DNA of 64,000 bases from an uncultured Pelagibacteraceae bacterium (GTDB taxonomy: Bacteria > Pseudomonadota > Alphaproteobacteria > Pelagibacterales > AG-422-B15): NCBI GenBank assembly GCA_902578305.1, contig CACHCK010000001.1, positions 119,136 to 183,135 on the forward strand. Reading direction: 5' to 3'. Of the stretch, positions 42,676 through 50,460 are shown in pieces. Below the pieces are notes generated by a model, which was not told the DNA's origin, made no database searches, and saw nothing but the letters and a program-made list of their open reading frames with translations. The position numbers and the translations under genes were made by a program. The number at the start of each line of letters is the position of its first letter. Position 1 is the first letter of the stretch.

Positions 42676-43302
42676 TTAATATAATTTACTAAGATTATAT
42701 ATATTTGGATTTTGTATAAATTCTATCAATCTACTTGATTCAAACGACTTAATTTCTTCTTCTGTTTTATCTGTAATAAATTTTGACAAATCATCTGACT
42801 CAAAAGACATAAGTTCCTCATTAAGTTTATCTGAAATTTTGACACAACGACCACCGCTCAATACCACTGATTCATCCGGCGCTGGAGGTTGAAAAGAATC
42901 ATCATTACTCGAATATATCCCAATGTATCCAATATATGTTGTCGTAAATGATATAGAAGTATCATCACATCCTTGCAGTTTGGTAATATGTTCCATAAGT
43001 GGATCAATCAAAATTGTACTCTCTCTGCATAAATCTGTATGCGTTACTTGATATAAATCATATACAGTACGATCATATACATCAGTAAAAACTCTAGAAC
43101 TTATGTACTTAATTGCATGCCTAACGTAATTAAAACCTTTTACTGAAATGACTTCATTCGTATTATTAAGCAAAAATAATTCAGATTTTTCTTCAGGACC
43201 TCCAGAACCGAAAGAATCTTTGCCTTCACACAGCAAATTAAATGCACTTGCTGATGAACAAATGAAACAAAGAATTATGAATGTAGAAATAAATCTGATC
43301 AT
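42676..43302 (-). CDS. hypothetical secreted protein carried between the ssrA repeats
   Basis: I do not recognise this 208-residue protein. A clear signal peptide (about 20 residues, ending SSASA) directs it to the periplasm or outside. Four cysteines in the mature part (LLCEG, DLCRE, LQGCDD, GGRCVK) could form two disulfides. Near the C-terminus a segment is doubled: SFESDDLSKFI is followed by SFESSRLIEFI. It is the only gene between the two 17-bp repeats, so it is the cargo if the element is real. Its codon use is AT-rich like its neighbours. Confidence 0.6.
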   Translation of the reverse strand: MIRFISTFIILCFICSSASAFNLLCEGKDSFGSGGPEEKSELFLLNNTNEVISVKGFNYVRHAIKYISSRVFTDVYDRTVYDLYQVTHTDLCRESTILIDPLMEHITKLQGCDDTSISFTTTYIGYIGIYSSNDDSFQPPAPDESVVLSGGRCVKISDKLNEELMSFESDDLSKFITDKTEEEIKSFESSRLIEFIQNPNIYNLSKLY

Positions 43303-43402
43303 ATATATTTAAATAATTAAGTTAAAATAAACTTATATTATAAGAACACCTTTATATATAAACTAGTTTAATATTAAATAATTGATAACATTCCTGCATT
43401 CA

Positions 43403-43437
43403 GACTTCGTTGAAACTTCGTTGAAGACTTCGTTGAA
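43403..43437 (+). repeat. proximal tandem GACTTCGTTGAA repeats
   Basis: Three head-to-tail copies: GACTTCGTTGAA (43403-43414), ACTTCGTTGAA (43415-43425) and GACTTCGTTGAA (43426-43437). They end 43 bases from the 17-bp repeat at the tmRNA end. The same word appears in the distal cluster, making the two ends of the element alike. Confidence 0.85.
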
Positions 43438-43480
43438 CTTTCAGAATCAAATATTGCGGGAAATAAACAAAAATGAATGA

Positions 43481-43497
43481 AGTGGGAGACTTCTGTT
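43481..43497 (-). repeat. proximal 17-bp direct repeat within the ssrA 3' end
   Basis: On the minus strand this reads AACAGAAGTCTCCCACT. It forms the end of the tmRNA coding piece, where CTCCC can pair back to GGGAG about 20 bases upstream. It matches the copy at 42508-42524 base for base. Confidence 0.75.
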
Positions 43498-43740
43498 GCC
43501 CGGTGCCTCCCGAACCGCGCTTACCTAATTAGATTAAGCAGCGAGCGCTAATTCATCGTTAGCATTTATAAATTTGCCCGATAACGGTGGTACAATACCG
43601 AGAGAAAAACTTACCTTTAAGCATTCGTCGATCCTATATCACCCCCTAATTTATGGTGGAGGTGCCGGGTACCGCCCCCGGGTCCGTAATGGGTATTACG
43701 CAAGCCGTTTATCCCTATAGCTGGGATATCCCCAGCAATC
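43481..43740 (-). ncRNA. ssrA: permuted (two-piece) transfer-messenger RNA
   Basis: tmRNA rescues stalled ribosomes. On the minus strand the acceptor piece comes first: GGGAUAAACGGC..., a T-arm (GACCCGGGGGCGGUACCC) and acceptor strand CACCUCC plus encoded ACCA ending at 43654. After only 7 bases the coding piece begins at 43646 with GGGGGUG, which pairs with CACCUCC, then GGAUCGACG. The tag frame is 43563-43534: A-N-D-E-L-A-L-A-A and stop. The end is taken at 43481. A perfect 8-bp inverted repeat (43740-43761) lies just upstream and may guide 5' processing. Ends are approximate. Confidence 0.92.
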
Positions 43741-43783
43741 TGAATATAGTTGGATATTCAGACTTTTTAAAGAGAGTAATCTT

Positions 43784-43813
43784 AATATAGTATGAGTTAA
43801 TTATTTGATTCAA
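43784..43813 (-). promoter_or_regulatory. candidate ssrA promoter
   Basis: On the minus strand TTGAAT (43813-43808) and TATATT (43789-43784) are 18 bases apart, placing a start near 43777, upstream of the hairpin that precedes the acceptor piece. It lies immediately upstream of the divergent thyX start codon. Confidence 0.4.
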
Positions 43814-43817
43814 AAAA

Positions 43818-44753
43818 ATGCCGGTAAACAAAGAACAACTTAAAGAAATTGAAGCCTTAAGGTCTGAAATATCACAAACAGCTCGTGTTACAGCCCCTGA
43901 ATTAGAAGCAGTTTTGTACAAGCCAATTGAAGTGCTCGATCATGGCTTTATTCGTGTCATTGATTATATGGGGGATGACAGTTCAATAGTGCAGTCGGCA
44001 AGAGTATCATATGGTAAAGGCACAAAGAAGATTTCAAATGACAAAGGGCTTATTAAATATTTGATGAGGCACCGTCATTCAACCCCTTTTGAAATGTGTG
44101 AAATTAAATTTCATATTAAACTTCCAATTTTCATTGCTCGACAATGGATACGACACAGAACGGCAAACGTTAATGAGTACTCGGCTCGCTACTCAATTCT
44201 TGATAAAGAGTTTTATATTCCTTCAGCAGAAAACCTAGCGGCACAGTCAGCAATCAATAATCAGGGTAGAGGGGATGCCTTAACAGATGATGAAGCCTCT
44301 AATGTTATACAAATACTAAAAAAGGATGCCGAGCAGACATATTCTAATTACGAAACTCTATTAAATGAGAGTTCTGAGGGCAACATAATTGATGAAAGTA
44401 AATCTGGAATTGCAAGAGAATTGGCCCGAATGAATCTTACCCTCAATACCTATACACAATGGTACTGGAAGATTGACCTGAATAATTTATTGCACTTTCT
44501 TGCTCTAAGAGCTGACGACCATGCGCAGTATGAAATACGTGTTTATGCGGATGCCATGTTAGATATTGTAAAAAAATGGGTTCCTCTTACTTACGAAGCA
44601 TTTGAAGATTATAGAATTGGTGGAACAGAACTCTCTGCTAAAGAGGTAAATCTAATGAGAAAACTTCTAAAAGGGGAGAAAGTATCTTTTGAAGAAGAAG
44701 GTCTGTCTAAAAGAGAATGGAGCGAACTGCAAAGAAAGTTTGAAATTAGTTAG
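43818..44753 (+). CDS. thyX: flavin-dependent thymidylate synthase ThyX
   Basis: ThyX makes dTMP from dUMP using FAD and NADPH instead of the folate-oxidising ThyA reaction. The 311-residue protein has the ThyX signature [15 protein letters not shown] (family RHRxxSxNExSxRY, here with Ala in place of the first Ser), preceded by [18 protein letters not shown]. The C-terminal [19 protein letters not shown] is also typical. It is longer than the common 220-250 residues, as in other alphaproteobacteria. It converges on mrp with overlapping stops. Confidence 0.94.
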   Translation: MPVNKEQLKEIEALRSEISQTARVTAPELEAVLYKPIEVLDHGFIRVIDYMGDDSSIVQSARVSYGKGTKKISNDKGLIKYLMRHRHSTPFEMCEIKFHIKLPIFIARQWIRHRTANVNEYSARYSILDKEFYIPSAENLAAQSAINNQGRGDALTDDEASNVIQILKKDAEQTYSNYETLLNESSEGNIIDESKSGIARELARMNLTLNTYTQWYWKIDLNNLLHFLALRADDHAQYEIRVYADAMLDIVKKWVPLTYEAFEDYRIGGTELSAKEVNLMRKLLKGEKVSFEEEGLSKREWSELQRKFEIS

Positions 44754-45831
44754 TATTTGCTAATTGTTCTAATTTTAATCGTTTTAATAAATTCTCAGCC
44801 AATTCAATAAACATTTGGCTGACTTTATGATCTGGCACTAAATCTGTAAGAGGGTGACCTTTTTCGCATTGCTCAAGAAGTAATGGATCATGAGGAAGGT
44901 TTGCGAGTATTTCATAGTCATATTTTTCAGCAACTTCATTTGTTTTACTTTCACCGTAAAGTTTATATTCTTTACCTGTGTCAGGTGCTAAGAAGTAACT
45001 CATGTTTTCTACAATGCCAAGAATGGGGACTTTAGTTTTTTCAAACATCTTTAAACCTCTGATTACATCAATTAAAGCAATATCTTGAGGTGTAGTAACT
45101 ATTAAACTTCCAGAGATTTTTAGTTTCTGAATCAGAGACAGTTGAACATCGCCTGTGCCTGGGGGCAAATCAATGACCATAATGTCTGCAGCTCCCCAAT
45201 TTACTTTATCAATCATTTCATTAATTGCTTTCATGACCATGAGACCTCTCCAGATGATTGGATTTTCATCATTGACCATGTAACCCATAGACATTGTCGA
45301 TAGTCCATATCGATTGATTGTTTCAATTTTTTGTCCATCAGAATGAGGCTTTTCATTAATCCCAATCATTTTGGGAATTGATGGACCATAAATATCAGCA
45401 TCAAGTAAACAGGTTTTTAAACCAAGTGATTTAAACGCGCACGCAAGATTTGATGCGACTGTTGATTTACCAACTCCTCCTTTTCCTGATGCAACTGCAA
45501 GAATATATTTTATTTGATTAGTGCCAACGCTATTTATTTTGTTATCTGAATTCACTTCATCATTTGCATGTGTTGAATTTTCCTTATGTAAAGTTGTGAT
45601 GATATTAACTTTAGTTACACCTGGAATCTCTTTGAGTGCTTTTTGGGCATCCTCAAAAATTTTTTCATTTTTTTTCTGATCATTTTCTTTGAATTCAATA
45701 ATACAATCTATCTTTCCCTCACTCACAGATACATTTTTAACCATACCCATAGCAACTATGTTCTCACCTGCTTCTTCGTTAACAACTTGTCCAAGGAGGT
45801 GTAAAGCTTGATTTTCCAGAGTTTCTGCCAT
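44746..45831 (-). CDS. mrp: Mrp/ApbC iron-sulfur cluster carrier ATPase
   Basis: This 361-residue P-loop protein delivers Fe-S clusters to target enzymes. It has an N-terminal MIP18/DUF59 domain (about 1-95) joined to a ParA-like ATPase: deviant Walker [31 protein letters not shown], and [13 protein letters not shown]. The usual C-terminal CxxC appears replaced: the region reads [17 protein letters not shown] where relatives have NMS-x-F-x-CP-x-C. The missing cysteine pair could mean weaker or different cluster binding. It is divergent from hflK. Confidence 0.9.
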   Translation of the reverse strand: MAETLENQALHLLGQVVNEEAGENIVAMGMVKNVSVSEGKIDCIIEFKENDQKKNEKIFEDAQKALKEIPGVTKVNIITTLHKENSTHANDEVNSDNKINSVGTNQIKYILAVASGKGGVGKSTVASNLACAFKSLGLKTCLLDADIYGPSIPKMIGINEKPHSDGQKIETINRYGLSTMSMGYMVNDENPIIWRGLMVMKAINEMIDKVNWGAADIMVIDLPPGTGDVQLSLIQKLKISGSLIVTTPQDIALIDVIRGLKMFEKTKVPILGIVENMSYFLAPDTGKEYKLYGESKTNEVAEKYDYEILANLPHDPLLLEQCEKGHPLTDLVPDHKVSQMFIELAENLLKRLKLEQLANTN

Positions 45832-45937
45832 TTTTTTGATCTTGTATTTACGTAATTAATTACAATATATCATAGTATAAGTGTAAATAATTGCTTTTAA
45901 GCATTTTTACCATATATAGGTAATAATTCTAAATTAT

Positions 45938-47011
45938 ATGTCTTGGTCTGATAATAACAATAACGATCCTTGGGGTTCTTCGGGAAATGGAAGCGGTAGA
46001 CGTGGTCCAGGTCCCAACATGGATGATGTGATCCGCAATGCACAGAATCGTTTCAAAGGAATGATGCCAGGTTCTTTTTTTGGAAAGTTAGGACCAATGG
46101 TCATCATTGGTATATTAATACTTATATGGCTTGCAAGTGGTTTTTATAGGGTTTTACCGGACGAGCAGGGCGTAGTTTTACAATTTGGAAAGTATACTAA
46201 AACCACACAACCTGGACTAAACTATCACTTACCATATCCTATAGAGCGTGTATTCACACCCAAAGTAACCAAAATAAATAGAATAGATGTTGGGTACAGA
46301 CAAAGTCCAGACTCTAGAGTCACTGCGATTAGAGATGTAGAAGAAGAAAGTTTAATGTTAACAGGTGATGAAAATATTGTTGATATTGACTTTTCAGTAT
46401 TCTGGTTAATCAATGATGCGGGTAAGTTTTTATTTAATGTTCAAGCTCCCGAACTTACCGTGAAAAGTGCTGCTGAGACTGCAATGAGAGAGTCTATCGG
46501 ACAGGGAGGTCTTCAATCCATTCTGACAGAAGGAAGAACAGAAATAGAGGAACAAACTAGATCAATTATACAAGAAATTTTAGACGAATACGGTACGGGT
46601 ATTACAATAACACAAGTGCAAACTCAAAAGGCTGACCCGCCAGCACAGGTAATTGATGCATTTAGAGATGTACAAGCTGCACGGGCTGATATGGAACGGC
46701 AAAGAAATGAAGCAGAGGCATATGCTAACGATATAATTCCAAGAGCAAGAGGTGAGGCAGAGCAAATTCTTCAATCTGCTGAGGGTTATAGACAAAAAGT
46801 CATTGCTGACAGTGAAGGTAAAGCAGCAAGGTTCCTATCAATTCAAACAGAGTACGCAAAAGCACCACAAGTGACAAAGAAAAGAATATTTTATGAGACA
46901 ATGGAAGATGTATTCTCTGATATGGACAAAGTTATTATTGATAAAGCTGGAGGTGACTCAGTTGTCCCTTATTTACCTCTCCCCGAATTAAGCAAGAAGT
47001 CACAGGAGTAA
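45938..47011 (+). CDS. hflK: membrane protease modulator HflK
   Basis: HflK is a SPFH/prohibitin-domain protein that with HflC forms a cage around the FtsH protease. The 357 residues start with a glycine/asparagine-rich cytoplasmic tail, one membrane helix (about 48-68), then the SPFH domain (FYRVLPDEQGVVLQFGKY ... PGLNYHLPYPIERV) and a long helical region rich in Glu/Ala/Arg (QAARADMERQRNEAEAYAND). It is followed by hflC after two bases. Confidence 0.94.
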   Translation: MSWSDNNNNDPWGSSGNGSGRRGPGPNMDDVIRNAQNRFKGMMPGSFFGKLGPMVIIGILILIWLASGFYRVLPDEQGVVLQFGKYTKTTQPGLNYHLPYPIERVFTPKVTKINRIDVGYRQSPDSRVTAIRDVEEESLMLTGDENIVDIDFSVFWLINDAGKFLFNVQAPELTVKSAAETAMRESIGQGGLQSILTEGRTEIEEQTRSIIQEILDEYGTGITITQVQTQKADPPAQVIDAFRDVQAARADMERQRNEAEAYANDIIPRARGEAEQILQSAEGYRQKVIADSEGKAARFLSIQTEYAKAPQVTKKRIFYETMEDVFSDMDKVIIDKAGGDSVVPYLPLPELSKKSQE

Positions 47012-47013
47012 TT

Positions 47014-47874
47014 ATGAGCACTACTAGAATATCATTGATAGTTTTAGGATTTATAGCAATATTCGCTTATTTCACCCTGTTCACAGTACTTGAAGTAAAA
47101 AATGCAATCGTATTGCAGTTTGGTGATCCAAAAAGAGTAATCACTGAACCAGGTCTTAATTTTAAAATACCATTCATTCAAAATGTTATATTTATTGATA
47201 ATCGTATTCTAGACATCGATGCACCTGCCGCTGAGGTGATCGCATCTGATCAAAAAAGACTTATTGTTGACGCTTATGTAAAATTCAAAATTGTTGATGT
47301 TTTAGAGTTTTATAAGGCATTTGGTAATGAAAATGTTGCTAGATCAAGAATTTCTGCAGTTGTTAATTCAAGAATAAGGGGCGTTTTAGGTGAGGAACCT
47401 CTAGCCGCCGTATTATCAGATGATCGTTCGAAACTAATGAAACAAATTACGTCATTAGCCGAAGCCGAGGTGAAGAATTTTGGAATAGAAATTGTTGATG
47501 TAAGAATTAAACGAGCTGATTTACCGGAAGCAAATAGCCAGGCGATTTTTGGTAGAATGCAAACTGAACGTGAACGTGAAGCCAGAGAGTTCAGAGCAAG
47601 AGGTGCTGAGATGGCTCAAAAAATTCGTTCAACTGCTGATAAGGAAGTTACGATTATAAAGTCACAGGCAGAGAAAGAAGCCAACATAATTCGTGGTGAA
47701 GGTGATGGAATGGCTAATAAAATTTTTGCGGATGCATTTGGAAAAGACCCTGAATTTTTTGCTTTCTACAGAGCAATGCAAGCTTATGCTGAAGGGTTGA
47801 AAAGTTCTGATACTACTATGATCTTGTCTCCTGAAAGTGAATTCTTTCAATATTTTGGAACTTACTCTGAGTAA
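47014..47874 (+). CDS. hflC: membrane protease modulator HflC
   Basis: HflC is the partner of HflK. The 286-residue protein has an N-terminal membrane helix (about 5-25) and SPFH domain (VKNAIVLQFGDPKRVITEPGLNFKIPFIQNV), then the coiled-coil segment with RMQTEREREAREFRARGAE and RSTADKEVTIIKSQAEKEANIIRGEGDGMA, close to the E. coli family pattern, and the YRAMQAYAEGL end. Confidence 0.95.
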   Translation: MSTTRISLIVLGFIAIFAYFTLFTVLEVKNAIVLQFGDPKRVITEPGLNFKIPFIQNVIFIDNRILDIDAPAAEVIASDQKRLIVDAYVKFKIVDVLEFYKAFGNENVARSRISAVVNSRIRGVLGEEPLAAVLSDDRSKLMKQITSLAEAEVKNFGIEIVDVRIKRADLPEANSQAIFGRMQTEREREAREFRARGAEMAQKIRSTADKEVTIIKSQAEKEANIIRGEGDGMANKIFADAFGKDPEFFAFYRAMQAYAEGLKSSDTTMILSPESEFFQYFGTYSE

Positions 47875-47894
47875 AATTATTTAATTTTCCTAAA

Positions 47895-48083
47895 ATGATT
47901 CAATTTATATTAGGTTCTCTTGGATTACTTTTAATTATAGAGGGCCTTCTTTATGCCTTATTTCCAAATAGAATGAAGAGTATGATCAAATCTATGTTAG
48001 AGATGAACAATGACACTCTAAAATGGGGAGGTCTAGCATCAGCAATAGTAGGATTTCTAATGTTATGGACTGCAGTCAGATGA
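47895..48083 (+). CDS. DUF2065 family small membrane protein
   Basis: This 62-residue protein has two membrane helices (about 3-22 and 43-60) with the family motif LLLIIEGLLYALFPNRMKSM. DUF2065 proteins regularly sit between hflC and a Do-type protease in proteobacteria; function is unknown, probably linked to envelope quality control. Its stop overlaps the start of the protease gene (ATGA). Confidence 0.85.
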   Translation: MIQFILGSLGLLLIIEGLLYALFPNRMKSMIKSMLEMNNDTLKWGGLASAIVGFLMLWTAVR

Positions 48084-49483
48084 AATTAGATATCAAAATT
48101 ATACCAGTCATCTTTTTTTTGTTTATTTGTTCTACGTTTCAAACTTTAAGCTTTAATGGTCCTGATACCTTCTCTGATTTAGCTGAGCGAGTTTCTCCTT
48201 CAGTTGTTAACATTTCAACGACTGGTGTTATTGAAAATACAGGGCCTCAAGTTCCATCGATTGAAGATTTCTTTAATTTCCCGTTTAATATGCCTAGCCC
48301 AGAACCATCAGAAAGAGAGTTTAGTTCATTAGGTTCAGGCTTTGTAATTTCTGCAGATGGCTTTATTGTTACAAATAATCATGTTGTAGAAAACGCTTCA
48401 GACATACAAGTTACTTTTACAGATGGATTAAAATTAGAAGCCGAATTGATTGCTTCTGATGCTGAGACTGATTTAGCACTTTTGAAAGTTGACGCAAATA
48501 ACCTTCCGTTTTTAGAGTTTGGTGACTCAGACACGGCAAAGGTAGGTAATTGGGTAATGGCAATCGGTAATCCACATGGACTAGGAGGTACGGTTACAGC
48601 AGGTATTGTTTCTGCAAGAGGTAGGATGCTTGGGGGAAGATATGACGACTTCATACAAACTGATGCATCAATAAATAGAGGCAATTCAGGAGGACCATTA
48701 TTTGATTTAGATGGAAAAGTGATTGGAGTGAATTCAATGATCATTTCTCCAAGCGGTGGATCTATTGGAATTGGTTTTGCTATTCCATCAAATCTTGCAA
48801 ATAACATTATTCAGCAACTGCAAGAAACAGGAGAAATTGAAAGAGCCTGGTTAGGCGTAAGAATTCAAGAAGTAACTGATGAAATTGCTGAGAGTTTGGG
48901 TCTTGGTAAAACTTATGGTGCCTTAGTTCAGGGTTTAACTACAGATAGCCCGGCACTTAAAGGCGGAGTTAATGAGGGTGACATCATTATTGAATTCAAT
49001 GGCAAAGAGGTTGAGTCTGTTCAAACGCTTCCAAAACTTGTGGCCGAGGCTGATATTGGTCAATCTACAAAGGTAGTTGTCTGGCGGGATGAAAAAGAAG
49101 TTCAGTTATTTGTAAATTTAGGCAAACAACCGTCTCTTGAGGAACTTGCCTCAATTGAAAATAATGGATCAGCTGTTTTAATAAAAGAACTAGGAATAAA
49201 AGTCAGAACCTTGACAGATGAAGACAAGTCCAGATTGGATTTAGCTAAAACTTTACAGGGAGTAATTATATCTGAAATCAATAATGACTCTTTCCTAATA
49301 CGACAAAATATTAAGAAAGACGACATTATTATTGAAATACAAAATAAATCAGTGAAAGCATCTGGGGAAGTATTACAAATAATTGATGAGGTTGTTTCTC
49401 AGGGAAAAGAAAATGTTTTAATTGTTTTTTATTCTGGCCCTAACTCTAAAAAATATATAGGCGCTAGGTTGTCTCTCGACTAA
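48080..49483 (+). CDS. periplasmic Do-type serine protease (DegP/DegQ/MucD)
   Basis: This 467-residue HtrA protease degrades misfolded envelope proteins. After a signal peptide it has a trypsin-like domain with catalytic His in VTNNHVVENA, Asp in DAETDLALLKV and Ser in INRGNSGGPLFDLDG, followed by two PDZ domains (first around RAWLGVRIQEV, second starting near ELGIKVRTL). The frame is open from 48023, but ATG 48080 gives the signal peptide and couples to DUF2065. Context hflKC-DUF2065-protease is typical. Confidence 0.93.
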   Translation: MKLDIKIIPVIFFLFICSTFQTLSFNGPDTFSDLAERVSPSVVNISTTGVIENTGPQVPSIEDFFNFPFNMPSPEPSEREFSSLGSGFVISADGFIVTNNHVVENASDIQVTFTDGLKLEAELIASDAETDLALLKVDANNLPFLEFGDSDTAKVGNWVMAIGNPHGLGGTVTAGIVSARGRMLGGRYDDFIQTDASINRGNSGGPLFDLDGKVIGVNSMIISPSGGSIGIGFAIPSNLANNIIQQLQETGEIERAWLGVRIQEVTDEIAESLGLGKTYGALVQGLTTDSPALKGGVNEGDIIIEFNGKEVESVQTLPKLVAEADIGQSTKVVVWRDEKEVQLFVNLGKQPSLEELASIENNGSAVLIKELGIKVRTLTDEDKSRLDLAKTLQGVIISEINNDSFLIRQNIKKDDIIIEIQNKSVKASGEVLQIIDEVVSQGKENVLIVFYSGPNSKKYIGARLSLD

Positions 49484-49488
49484 ATAAA

Positions 49489-50367
49489 ATGGAAAAAAGG
49501 GACATACTGGTTATCTTTGGTCCCACAGCAAGTGGAAAGTCAAAGCTTGCAACTCAAATTGCTTCTAAACATAAATCAGCAATAATTAATTTTGATAGTC
49601 TACAGGTATACAAAGATCTAAAGATCCTAACTGATAGACCAGACGATGAGATATGTAAAAAATTTGACCATCGTCTTTATGGTATGCTTAAAGGCAATGA
49701 AAGTTGCTCAGCAGCTTATTGGCTAGAAAAAGCTGAACATGAAATTAATAATTGTTTCGATAATAAGTTGCTTCCAATTGTTGTAGGTGGAACAGGCTTG
49801 TATTTAAAGGCCTTGATGGATGGACTTTCAGAAATTCCTTCTATAAAAAAAAATATAGAAGAACAAGCAAAGCTGGATTTAGAAACCTATGGCCTTGATC
49901 ATTTATACAAAAAAATCTTAATTAAATACCAAGGCACAAAAATTAATCCTAATGATAAACAAAGAATAATGCGTAGTTATTCATTACTGCTTCAGACTGG
50001 AAAAGTTTTAGAAGAATGGCAATTTAATCCAAACAAAAAAATTGATAATGTAAATTATAGAGTGATCCTAACTGGCAATTTACGTGAGAAGCTATATGAG
50101 TCAGCTGAGCAAAGAGTTGATAATATGTTTCATGATGGCGCTGTCGATGAGGTTCAATCTTTAATTGAGAAAAATTATAGCGCTGAATTATCTATTATGA
50201 AGGCAATTGGAGTTCGTGAAATAACCAACTTTATTGATGGAAAAGTCAGTTTAGATGAAGCCAAAAGCATAATGAAGAAAAACACGAGAAACTATATCAA
50301 AAGACAAGATACTTGGATAAAAGGTAATAATATTACTCAAAATGTTGATATAAAGAAATATTTATAA
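49489..50367 (+). CDS. miaA: tRNA dimethylallyltransferase MiaA
   Basis: MiaA prenylates A37 of tRNAs that read UNN codons. The 292-residue protein has the P-loop GPTASGKSKLA, the NFDSLQVYKDLKILTDRP motif (family: DSxQVYrgldIgTaKP, diverged here), VGGTGLYLKALMDGL and the C-terminal KAIGVREITNF and TRNYIKRQDTW motifs. It is five bases after the protease and on the same strand. Confidence 0.94.
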   Translation: MEKRDILVIFGPTASGKSKLATQIASKHKSAIINFDSLQVYKDLKILTDRPDDEICKKFDHRLYGMLKGNESCSAAYWLEKAEHEINNCFDNKLLPIVVGGTGLYLKALMDGLSEIPSIKKNIEEQAKLDLETYGLDHLYKKILIKYQGTKINPNDKQRIMRSYSLLLQTGKVLEEWQFNPNKKIDNVNYRVILTGNLREKLYESAEQRVDNMFHDGAVDEVQSLIEKNYSAELSIMKAIGVREITNFIDGKVSLDEAKSIMKKNTRNYIKRQDTWIKGNNITQNVDIKKYL

Positions 50368-50405
50368 ATTATCTATAAAATATTCTTTTCATATATTTAA
50401 AATAT

Positions 50406-50434
50406 TTGACTTATTAAGTAAATCTCCATAAAAC
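50406..50434 (+). promoter_or_regulatory. candidate ilvB promoter
   Basis: TTGACT (50406-50411) and TAAAAC (50429-50434) are 17 bases apart in the 93-base gap before ilvB, with start expected near 50441, about 20 bases before the ATG. There is no room for a leader peptide, so the ilv genes are not attenuated in the way leuA appears to be. Confidence 0.4.
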
Positions 50435-50460
50435 GTCACTTCTTATAAGGGGTATAATTT

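Larger units (their letters stand above)
42508..43497 (-). mobile_element. putative non-autonomous integrative element at the 3' end of ssrA
   Basis: A 17-bp sequence (AGTGGGAGACTTCTGTT on the plus strand) occurs at 43481-43497, where it is the 3' end of the tmRNA gene, and again at 42508-42524. The 956 bases between the copies contain one gene for a secreted protein and, just inside each end, clusters of a GACTTCGTTGAA-type repeat. A duplicated tmRNA 3' end is the normal footprint of tyrosine-integrase elements, and inner short repeats are where arm-type integrase sites lie. No integrase, excisionase or transposase is present, so it would have to be moved by enzymes encoded elsewhere, or be a remnant. 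Confidence 0.6.

Noticed and set aside
43403..43437. Tandem short repeats as a possible CRISPR array
   Set aside because: Units are 11-12 bases, directly adjacent with no spacers, and no cas genes are near.
45852..45863. GTAATTAATTAC palindrome between mrp and hflK
   Set aside because: Wholly AT except the ends and in an AT-rich gap; expected by chance, no supporting context.
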